In this document: positions 38,401-45,344 of the stretch, piece after piece
Layout: each line of letters opens with the position of its first letter
Numbering within the stretch: position 1 is the first letter of the stretch
Source of the DNA: Thiothrix caldifontis
GTDB taxonomy: Bacteria; Pseudomonadota; Gammaproteobacteria; Thiotrichales; Thiotrichaceae
DNA length: 64,000 nt
Reading direction: 5' to 3'
NCBI RefSeq assembly: GCF_900107695.1
Contig: NZ_FNQP01000014.1
Span: forward strand, 1 to 64,000
Translations under genes and position numbers: made by a program
The notes under the pieces: generated by a model
Seen by the model: the letters and a program-made list of their open reading frames with translations, nothing else
The model's database searches: none
Told to the model about the DNA's origin: nothing

Positions 38401-38408
38401 GCCATTGA

Positions 38409-38433
38409 GGTGAAATTTTCAGTGTATTTCACC
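38409..38433 (+). terminator. Possible terminator hairpin
   Basis: GGTGAAA/TTTCACC, 7-bp arms with an 11-nt loop, followed by ACATTTT. It sits 8 nt past the transglycosylase stop. The T-run is short, so confidence is limited. Confidence 0.4.
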
Positions 38434-38454
38434 ACATTTTGGTAGAATGCTCTG

Positions 38455-39450
38455 ATGGAAGAAAGTCTATCATTTGTTGTTACGCTCGAAGGGGGTGCTC
38501 CCTCGATGCAACTTGTTGTGCTCGAAGGCTATAGCCACCCTGATCGCATTATGGAAATCCCGTTTGGATTACTGGATTTTCGATCCTTGGTGCGCAGTGC
38601 TCAAGCTACTGGTGATTATTGGATTGTCAATACCACACCAGATTTACCAGAGTTTCAGGTCGAATCTGCTATTTTTGTGCGTCATCGCGATGGCAAAATT
38701 CTCTGGGATATCGTGTTTGAACACTACGAACCATTTCTGGATATTGAGTTAGCGGCTGACGATGAAGAAGAACCGCTGGAAGAATTTGATGAAAATGTCA
38801 TTACACTGAGTTTCGACCCCTTTCAGTATGTCAGTGCACTGTACCAGTTTTGCCAGCTTTATCCGCAATTCAAACCTGTTACCTTCCAAGCGAAAGCATC
38901 GGATGAACACTTACGCCTAGAACAATTCTTGCCTCAGTTGCACATCCTCTGGCGACGGTATGGCGAAGAACATGGCGCGGTTAGTTCTGATGGACTATTG
39001 ATCAGCGAAACCGATACTTTTGCTAAATATGCGGAAGAACAATGGACAGATGAAGTTCTCCGCGCCTTACTGGAAATGCGGTTTGGTAAGATTCTGGGCA
39101 ATATTGATGACTATTTGAATTCATTGCCCAGTGATGTATTGACCAAACTGGAAGCAGATAGTGTCAGCATTGAACAAGCTTTGAATGAACGCTGGGAAAA
39201 ACTGGCTAACTCACTCACAGAAGAAGAAGCTGAGGCATTAGAAAACGACCAAAGCCAGAGCAAATTCCCTAACAGTTTGAAATTGCGCTTAATGCGCGAG
39301 TTTTTAGCGGGAAACCCGTCGGTATTACTAGGACATGCACACGTGGCAGGCAAACGCAGCGACACCCCGGATAAAGTCATTAGCTTAGAGTCTTGGAAAA
39401 AAGATAAAGATTCACTGACTAACCAGCAACAATCAACTCATGACGAATAG
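38455..39450 (+). CDS. Conserved-looking acidic protein of unknown function
   Basis: 331 aa, no signal peptide or membrane segment, rich in Glu/Asp, with an acidic run (DDEEEPLEEFDE, about 101-112) and a helical C-terminal half. I recognise no family. A -10-like TAGAAT ends 6 nt before the ATG and no Shine-Dalgarno lies between, so the mRNA may be leaderless. Confidence 0.6.
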   Translation: MEESLSFVVTLEGGAPSMQLVVLEGYSHPDRIMEIPFGLLDFRSLVRSAQATGDYWIVNTTPDLPEFQVESAIFVRHRDGKILWDIVFEHYEPFLDIELAADDEEEPLEEFDENVITLSFDPFQYVSALYQFCQLYPQFKPVTFQAKASDEHLRLEQFLPQLHILWRRYGEEHGAVSSDGLLISETDTFAKYAEEQWTDEVLRALLEMRFGKILGNIDDYLNSLPSDVLTKLEADSVSIEQALNERWEKLANSLTEEEAEALENDQSQSKFPNSLKLRLMREFLAGNPSVLLGHAHVAGKRSDTPDKVISLESWKKDKDSLTNQQQSTHDE

Positions 39451-39457
39451 CGAGAAA

Positions 39458-39480
39458 CTGCACCTCAATTTGTGGTGCAG
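39458..39480. terminator. Hairpin between convergent genes
   Basis: CTGCACC/GGTGCAG, 7-bp arms with a 9-nt loop, lies between the stops of the 38455 gene and the DMFase-like gene. No long T-run. Confidence 0.45.
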
Positions 39481-39498
39481 TCCCTGCTTGATGGGTTT

Positions 39499-41076
39499 TT
39501 AACGCTTACGTGCCTTCAACCCAACGGCAACCATCAGTCCCAGTAATAATGAAGCCAGTGGGAAACTACCACCGCCGCCACTGCTACCTGTTGGCAGTGT
39601 GACTGCCGTACTCGTACCAGCATCTGTTGTACGGCTTTTTAGACGGTTAATAACATTTTTAGTAATACGCCCAACGATCTGGTCATTTTGTATGTATTCG
39701 CCCCAGTCAATCGTCGGAGCAACAAACACTGTGCCACTATTCGCAGAAGGTTTGAAAATCCCTAAGGTTCCCCACCCTTGACCATTATGGTTATTAGGCA
39801 CAACCCCCGGCACTCCTGTAGGAGAATTAATAGCAAACGCTGGAGTTGTCGCCAAAATCTGGAAATTAGTGGGCGTACCGTCTTCACCCGTCACCACTGG
39901 TTTTCCATTAACCATTTTAAATAGGGCACCGTCTACCTCATAACCAACGACGCCTGAATCACGCCCGAAAACACTGCTATTACCCAGACCTGTACCCTCG
40001 AAAATCCAGTGCGATGCATCTGTCACTGTGAAACCACCATTAGGGTATACAGACGTACCTTCTTGATAATCTGCATATCCCCCATGGCGGAAACTAACCC
40101 CCGTCGAGAGATTCTCAGGCCGGTTAACCGGGCTATTAAACCAGTTAACCGTCACCCGACTGTTGTCATTCTTCAATGGATCATTACTAGCATTTTTGTA
40201 ACAAATCATGTGCTTGTTGTCAGCGCTGAAACGCACCTGCCACCACATGGTATTGCCACTGAGGTTTGCCGCATTACCACCAGCAGCTAAATAACTGTCC
40301 CAGTTATCCCGCATCTCTTTTGACCAGTACTCATTGTGACCGACCAAAATCACCAGATTATAATTGTGCAATAGTGAAGGATCTCGGTGCAAATCCATCA
40401 TCGAAGCGGCTTCGTAAGCAATACCTTCTTTATCAAGCCAAGAAACAAATCCCACATGCTCCGCCCATTGTCCACGCCCTGTAGGGCGTTCCATCGACAC
40501 CACAGGAGCCGCCGGACCATCCGAGTTAAACCCATACATGGATTTTCCACCGATAGGCGAGTAAGCAATTTTAGTCGGCAAGCTATCAAGCACTAATACC
40601 TTAGAATGGCTGCCCGGCTGTGCCGATTTAATCGTAAAGAAATCCGTGTAATTGCCACCTTGTGCATTGACTAAATTAAGCTCATAAATGCCACTCTGCC
40701 AATTGGCGGGAATGCCAACAGAATATGCGCCCCCCCAATTCAAGCCATCATAGCTCCCAACCGTAGGGTTGTAGTTACCCGCCCCACTGAATGGAACCGT
40801 TTGCAATGTGGGGTTAGAGTAACCTGCACGTCTGAGGCGTACTTCAAAATTACTGGTCGTGCTGGCAACATGCACCTTCATTTGCCCACCTGTCTGCACG
40901 ACACCTGCCTCAAGATAGCCACAAATCTCCGTAAAATTGTCACCGTTTTTAAAATCACAAGACACTGCCATAGCGTTGCTAGACACTAGGAGGGAAAATA
41001 AGCCTGCAATACCCACTAATATGGTAGAGGATTGGCAAGGTGTGCTGCGAACGTGGCTGGATAAGCGCTGAATCAT
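39499..41076 (-). CDS. Secreted DMFase-beta-like protein with GlyGly-CTERM-like tail
   Basis: About 525 aa with a signal peptide (ending SNAMA). The core resembles the C-terminal domain of N,N-dimethylformamidase beta subunit (GHNEYWSKEMRDNW, NAANLSGNTMWWQVRF). A Ser/Thr/Gly linker precedes SSGGGGSFPLASLLLG, a hydrophobic helix and KARKR: a sorting tail like GlyGly-CTERM. GGAG fits the ATG at 41076. Enzyme activity is not certain. The exosortase H genes are 0.4 kb upstream on the same strand. Confidence 0.75.
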   Translation of the reverse strand: MIQRLSSHVRSTPCQSSTILVGIAGLFSLLVSSNAMAVSCDFKNGDNFTEICGYLEAGVVQTGGQMKVHVASTTSNFEVRLRRAGYSNPTLQTVPFSGAGNYNPTVGSYDGLNWGGAYSVGIPANWQSGIYELNLVNAQGGNYTDFFTIKSAQPGSHSKVLVLDSLPTKIAYSPIGGKSMYGFNSDGPAAPVVSMERPTGRGQWAEHVGFVSWLDKEGIAYEAASMMDLHRDPSLLHNYNLVILVGHNEYWSKEMRDNWDSYLAAGGNAANLSGNTMWWQVRFSADNKHMICYKNASNDPLKNDNSRVTVNWFNSPVNRPENLSTGVSFRHGGYADYQEGTSVYPNGGFTVTDASHWIFEGTGLGNSSVFGRDSGVVGYEVDGALFKMVNGKPVVTGEDGTPTNFQILATTPAFAINSPTGVPGVVPNNHNGQGWGTLGIFKPSANSGTVFVAPTIDWGEYIQNDQIVGRITKNVINRLKSRTTDAGTSTAVTLPTGSSGGGGSFPLASLLLGLMVAVGLKARKR

Positions 41077-41209
41077 AATTATCATCTCCAAGATCACTCA
41101 CCATCGAGCAATCTTTGCTTTACTTGGGGTTATAAACGTATTTATTGTATTACAACCCCATAAATTTGCACGTCATTAATATAAGATTCAGACAACAGGA
41201 GAAATTTTT

Positions 41210-41278
41210 ATGATAAAAAGCAAGAACGGTGGGGCTGCTATGCTGCGAACGGTGATAAACCATTCAGTGTTAAAATAA
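41210..41278 (+). CDS. Possible 22-aa micro-ORF
   Basis: AGGAG (41197-41201) stands 8 nt before an ATG that opens 22 codons, MIKSKNGGAAMLRTVINHSV then LK. It overlaps the opposite-strand micro-ORF (41238-41345). A good ribosome site is the only support. The same gap contains a hairpin at 41125-41160. Confidence 0.3.
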   Translation: MIKSKNGGAAMLRTVINHSVLK

Positions 41279-41345
41279 CGTTCAATAATACCAAAGCAGC
41301 CATAATTGCCATTGCAACATATAAATTTTTAATTGATCGTTCCAT
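41238..41345 (-). CDS. Possible 35-aa single-TM micro-protein
   Basis: ATG at 41345 opens a 35-codon frame: MERSIKNLYVAMAIMAALV followed by LLNVILTLNG and a short tail, that is a basic N-terminus and one helix long enough to span a membrane. Upstream AGGT is a weak ribosome site. It lies downstream of the exosortase H genes on their strand. The rest of 41098-41489 shows only the hairpin at 41125-41160 and the opposite micro-ORF. Confidence 0.4.
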   Translation of the reverse strand: MERSIKNLYVAMAIMAALVLLNVILTLNGLSPFAA

Positions 41346-41489
41346 ACTAATATACCTGATGACCGAAGGCTCTAAAAAGCGCGAAGTAGACCCTATCTTA
41401 CAAGTATCCTCAAGCTGGATTGGTAACTCATGTGCTGGGGTTTTCCCTTAAAAACCCTAGATTTGAATGATTTTCATGCAAGACACGCT

Positions 41490-42101
41490 TTAGCGATCCA
41501 ATGTTTGTCTTAATTGTGGTGCAAGGTGCATCAAGAAGTCCCGATTTAGTGCAACCCAGATAATTAATGGTGCAATCATTGGCAGTAACAATGTCCCTAC
41601 TTGATACCCAAGTGCAATGAGGTCGGCAGTTACAGGAGAGATGCTTTGTTGCGTTTGAAATGAGACACCAACATCAAAGGTCAAAGTTTTTAGCACACTA
41701 AATGTCATGCTGAAAACTTCAGTCGGCAACATTATGAGTATACCCCATAATAGATTCTGCCACTTGCGCGAGCTAGGTGTCGCCAATATCAAAGCTGCCA
41801 ATAATGGCAAACTGTAGCTATAAATCAGTGGATTCAGGTGAAAACCCAAGACATCATCGTCCACTGGTGGAGACACAACAGCACCACTAACATCATGTCC
41901 AAAGTTAGATGCCAACACTAACATATGCCCATCTAACCGCAACCACATTAGCGCATCAGGTACTAACCACCCCAACAGTTTGCCAGTAATCAGCGTAACC
42001 GGTGCAAGGTGAAAACCTGCGGTCATGTACCAAATAAAGAATGTCAACGGAAAGAAAATCAAAACACCTAACATGAAGCGCTGCAAAGGTTTACCCATCA
42101 T
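41490..42101 (-). CDS. Exosortase H-associated membrane protein
   Basis: 203 aa, about four hydrophobic segments. The start overlaps the xrtH stop (ATGA), so the two are translated together. I identify it mainly from position beside xrtH and from its membrane character; its role, perhaps a partner of the sorting enzyme, is inferred. Confidence 0.72.
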   Translation of the reverse strand: MMGKPLQRFMLGVLIFFPLTFFIWYMTAGFHLAPVTLITGKLLGWLVPDALMWLRLDGHMLVLASNFGHDVSGAVVSPPVDDDVLGFHLNPLIYSYSLPLLAALILATPSSRKWQNLLWGILIMLPTEVFSMTFSVLKTLTFDVGVSFQTQQSISPVTADLIALGYQVGTLLLPMIAPLIIWVALNRDFLMHLAPQLRQTLDR

Positions 42102-42613
42102 GCTATCGCCTCTGCTGGTTGTTGTGGCGGGGTGGTTTGCCCTGGCAAATAACGAATCCAAATCAAAAATACCACCAATGCATCCAACATGATCAAGGCT
42201 TGCCAAATATACAAGTGTGCCCAATCAAATAATGCTTGGCTCCATTGACCCAAGTAAAATAGGCTAATAATGCGCAACAAATTCATGCTTTGAATAGCGA
42301 TGAAGCCCCAAAACAGCCCCGTAAGCTTGTAACGTAACGGCGCAGGAAAAGCGATAATAGCCGCCAGCAATACAATCATGGCCTCAACCCCATTACACCC
42401 TGGCTCAATCGACACGGCAAAACCGTTCAAGGTACTACGCACCACCTTACCCGTAGTTGCCACATTCGGGTCAAACGCTGACATCAGCCAACCACTTATA
42501 TCGGCTAGCAAACTAGTCCAAGGAAGAATAATGGCTGCCTGCACGGGTTGGAGCATTTCAACCCCAAATAAAATGCCTTGCACTAATAGAAAAAACAGAA
42601 GGAAACGTAGCAT
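42098..42613 (-). CDS. xrtH: Exosortase H (XrtH), membrane cysteine protease/transpeptidase
   Basis: 171-aa polytopic protein. The exosortase catalytic region is visible: Cys in EPGCNGVEAM, Arg in FPAPLRYKL and Arg in MNLLRIISL, with His in DWAHLYIWQ; this Cys-Arg-His set is the family triad. The length and motifs match the XrtH class, whose usual substrates carry IPTLxxWG-CTERM. It processes exported proteins at their C-terminal tail. Confidence 0.85.
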   Translation of the reverse strand: MLRFLLFFLLVQGILFGVEMLQPVQAAIILPWTSLLADISGWLMSAFDPNVATTGKVVRSTLNGFAVSIEPGCNGVEAMIVLLAAIIAFPAPLRYKLTGLFWGFIAIQSMNLLRIISLFYLGQWSQALFDWAHLYIWQALIMLDALVVFLIWIRYLPGQTTPPQQPAEAIA

Positions 42614-42689
42614 AGCCCACTTTCTTTTAATTTTTATAGAAGCATCATTTTAACTGATATCTATATGGATGGGTAGCCCACCCTACCAC

Positions 42690-43001
42690 TCAAACTTGGC
42701 GAATGGTGATGTTGCCAACTGTCGTTGATTTGTTACAAGTACCACAACGCTTGCGTGTAGCACATTCACTTTTCATGATGCAGTGCCCAACCCAAAATAA
42801 ACCGACGCCACAAGCGATGCAGACAGAAACAAACATCCAATTGATGTCTTGATGACGTTGAAATTGGAGTAAAGCACCCATAACACCGATGCCCACTAGC
42901 AATAAAAAAGCCACCCATCTAGCAACACGCATGAAATAAAACACGACGGATTGTTCGCATTCCAAAGCTTTTGAATTAATGCATTTTGCTTGTTTTTTCA
43001 T
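42690..43001 (-). CDS. Small two-TM protein with C-terminal cysteine cluster
   Basis: 103 aa, not recognised. Two hydrophobic helices (about 25-45 and 55-75) are followed by a Cys-rich end (HCIMKSECATRKRCGTC), which could bind zinc. GGGAG precedes the ATG. It lies between the kinase gene and xrtH on the same strand, 76 nt before xrtH. Confidence 0.55.
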   Translation of the reverse strand: MKKQAKCINSKALECEQSVVFYFMRVARWVAFLLLVGIGVMGALLQFQRHQDINWMFVSVCIACGVGLFWVGHCIMKSECATRKRCGTCNKSTTVGNITIRQV

Positions 43002-43051
43002 AATGTGGAACTCCCAATTTTAATTGGTCAAAATAACGTGTTTCCCCATCT

Positions 43052-43891
43052 CTATTGTTGTTGTGTTAGTCGCGTTATATTCTGCAATAATCGTACCACG
43101 GCTTCTACGGACTCTAACCTGTTTTCAGGAAACTTTGCCAATAAACCATTTATCAATGGCTGATAAGCAGACAACGCCTCCGGCAAGCGAGGAATGGGGG
43201 CAAGCGCATGTTTTTTCAAGAGTTCTGCCAAAGAACCTGACTCGTAAGGCTTATGACCAACCAATAACTCATACAGTATTACCCCTAGGGCATACAAGTC
43301 TGTGCGCTCATCGGGTGGGTCGCCTATAATCCGTTCAGGGCTAATATAGTAAGGTGTGCAATAAATTTCGTCTTCTCGCAGAAAACCGGCGGCAACTAGC
43401 AAACGTGTTTCCAAGCCAAAATCCAACAATGCTAGGGAATTATCAGCACGCACCAAGATATTAGAGGTTTTAAGGTCTTGGTGCAGCAGCCCAATACTGT
43501 GTATCACGCCCAGAGCCACCGCGATTTCCTCAAACCAAAACAATGCTTGTTGCAGAGAAGGCAATGGCATTTGTGCCAAGCATCGCCGCAATGTTTCGCC
43601 CTGCACATATTCCATGACCATATAAAGTGTACCGGACGACATACCTGCATCCAACGGCCTCACCAAGCCACGATGCGCTAACAAACTTAGGGCTTTACTT
43701 TCCATGAGAAATTCATCTACTAAGTCTGGAGCCAGCCCAGTCGCATCAAATTTAAAACGCTTGATAGCGACCGGCAATCCACTAGGACTATTTGCCAGCA
43801 AAATGATGGCGTTTTCGCTTTCATGCAATACGTTTAAATATTGATAGCCCGGCAACGCTAGCGGATACCGTTCCAACCCTCGGTGCTTCAC
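43052..43891 (-). CDS. Small Ser/Thr protein kinase (Hanks type)
   Basis: 279 aa, kinase domain only, no membrane segment. Lys in VAIKRFKF, catalytic HQDLKTSN (Gln in place of Arg in the HRD motif), DFGLE, and the activation-segment pattern YISPERIIGDPPDERTDLYALG are visible. The Gly-rich loop is degenerate. GTG start with GAGGA upstream. The substrate is unknown. Confidence 0.85.
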   Translation of the reverse strand: MKHRGLERYPLALPGYQYLNVLHESENAIILLANSPSGLPVAIKRFKFDATGLAPDLVDEFLMESKALSLLAHRGLVRPLDAGMSSGTLYMVMEYVQGETLRRCLAQMPLPSLQQALFWFEEIAVALGVIHSIGLLHQDLKTSNILVRADNSLALLDFGLETRLLVAAGFLREDEIYCTPYYISPERIIGDPPDERTDLYALGVILYELLVGHKPYESGSLAELLKKHALAPIPRLPEALSAYQPLINGLLAKFPENRLESVEAVVRLLQNITRLTQQQ

Positions 43892-44032
43892 GCAGCTATT
43901 CCTCTGTTTTGGCTCATCAGCCCTCGCTCATTATGATTTTTGACAAACATCTATCTTAAGAACAGTGTAGGACATTGATAAGCGATATGCCGTTCTACCT
44001 GATTGCAGCAGGGGAATCGCAGCCAAAATGAA

Positions 44033-44061
44033 TTGACAAATTACCCTCCGCACTTGATAAT
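44033..44061 (+). promoter_or_regulatory. sigma70 promoter of the rpsF operon
   Basis: TTGACA (44033-44038), 17-bp spacer, GATAAT (44056-44061), about 80 nt before the rpsF ATG. The leader between holds a hairpin at 44098-44118. Confidence 0.75.
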
Positions 44062-44097
44062 TTCGCGCTTTTCTATGGGCAATTGCCTTAGATCCTT

Positions 44098-44118
44098 GCC
44101 TCACCGTTAGTGGGAGGC
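44098..44118 (+). promoter_or_regulatory. Candidate S6:S18 leader hairpin
   Basis: GCCTC/GAGGC stem enclosing ACCGTTAGTGG, with the CCG expected in the bS6:bS18 mRNA-binding element. It lies in the rpsF leader, where such autoregulatory elements occur. Only the sequence match supports this. Confidence 0.45.
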
Positions 44119-44142
44119 TGTTTAACCCGAAAGGAAATCGTC

Positions 44143-44532
44143 ATGAGACACTATGAAATTGTCTTTCTGGTCCACCCGGATCAGAGCGAACAAGTACCTG
44201 CGATGGTAGAACGCTACCGTAGTATGGTGCAAGAAAGCGGTGGTGCTATCCATCGTTTGGAAGATTGGGGTCGTCGTCAACTGGCCTATCCCATCAACAA
44301 GCTGCATAAAGCACACTACGTGCTGATGAACATCGAATGTGGCGCGGAAACACTGGCTGAATTGGAAAGCATTTTCCGCTTCAACGACGCGGTTATCCGT
44401 AACGTCACCATGCGTATGGATGCGGCAGTCACTGAACCTTCTCCTTTGAGAAAAGACGGTGAAGCACGCCCAGCCAAGCGTATGCGTGAAGAAGTCCTGT
44501 CCGATGATGACGATTCATCTGACGACGAATAA
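44143..44532 (+). CDS. rpsF: 30S ribosomal protein bS6
   Basis: 129 aa starting [19 protein letters not shown], the bS6 N-terminus, with [19 protein letters not shown] in the core. The acidic C-terminal tail ([14 protein letters not shown]) is long, as in other gammaproteobacteria, where RimK can add Glu. RBS AAAGGA. First gene of the rpsF-rpsR-rplI operon. Confidence 0.97.
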   Translation: MRHYEIVFLVHPDQSEQVPAMVERYRSMVQESGGAIHRLEDWGRRQLAYPINKLHKAHYVLMNIECGAETLAELESIFRFNDAVIRNVTMRMDAAVTEPSPLRKDGEARPAKRMREEVLSDDDDSSDDE

Positions 44533-44556
44533 TTACGGTTGATCTGGAGATAGTTT

Positions 44557-44784
44557 ATGTCACGTCAATTCCGCCGCAAAAAATACTGCCGTTTCACGGC
44601 TGAAGGCATCACCGAGATTGATTACAAAGATCTCGACATCCTGAAAAGTTTTATTACCGAAACCGGTAAAATCGTACCTAGCCGCATTACAGGTACTAAA
44701 GCGATTTATCAGCGTCAACTGGCAACCGCTATCAAGCGTGCGCGTTTCCTCGCGTTGCTGCCATACACTGATCAGCACAAGTAA
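44557..44784 (+). CDS. rpsR: 30S ribosomal protein bS18
   Basis: 75-aa bS18 with [29 protein letters not shown] and [14 protein letters not shown]-type end ([12 protein letters not shown]). Forms the 30S platform with bS6. 24 nt after rpsF. Confidence 0.97.
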   Translation: MSRQFRRKKYCRFTAEGITEIDYKDLDILKSFITETGKIVPSRITGTKAIYQRQLATAIKRARFLALLPYTDQHK

Positions 44785-44796
44785 AAGGTGAGTACG

Positions 44797-45243
44797 ATGC
44801 AAATCATTCTTTTGAAAAAAGTGGAAAATCTCGGCACATTAGGTAGCGTTGTATCAGTGCGCCCTGGTTATGCCCGCAACTTCCTGATTCCGCAAGGCAA
44901 AGCCAAAATGGCGACCAAAGCCAATCTGGAAGCATTTGAAGCCCGCCGTGCTGAACTGGAAGCTGAAGCCGAAGCAATTTTAGCGGCTGCACAAGCGCGT
45001 CGCGACCAACTGTCCGACATGGTTCTGACCATCAAAGGCAAAGCGGGTAATGAAGGCAAATTGTTCGGTTCGGTTTCCAATATCGAAATCGCCGAGGCGA
45101 TCCAAGCTGCTGGCATTGCGATTGAACGACGTGAAATCCGTATGCCGGATGGCGCAATCCGTCACTTAGGTGAATTTGAAATCGGCATTCACTTACACGC
45201 TGAAGTGGATACTGCCATCAAGGTTGTCGTTGAAGCAGAGTAA
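44797..45243 (+). CDS. rplI: 50S ribosomal protein bL9
   Basis: 148 aa with MQIILLKKVENLGTLGS, the bL9 signature VRPGYARNFLIPQGKA and a long helix leading to a C-terminal domain. AAGGTGAG precedes the ATG at 44797; GTG 44788 is a longer alternative. Ends at a strong terminator. Confidence 0.96.
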   Translation: MQIILLKKVENLGTLGSVVSVRPGYARNFLIPQGKAKMATKANLEAFEARRAELEAEAEAILAAAQARRDQLSDMVLTIKGKAGNEGKLFGSVSNIEIAEAIQAAGIAIERREIRMPDGAIRHLGEFEIGIHLHAEVDTAIKVVVEAE

Positions 45244-45269
45244 TCGCTGATTCAATCATGTCTGATGCG

Positions 45270-45310
45270 ATGCCCCGTAATGCTGGAAAGTGTTGCGGGG
45301 CATTTTTTTT
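45270..45310 (+). terminator. Rho-independent terminator
   Basis: ATGCCCCG/CGGGGCAT arms (45270-45277, 45296-45303) followed by a run of T to 45310. It ends the rpsF-rplI operon. Confidence 0.92.
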
Positions 45311-45344
45311 AACGCTCAACGCCGATTTTCGTTAAACTGAGCCA

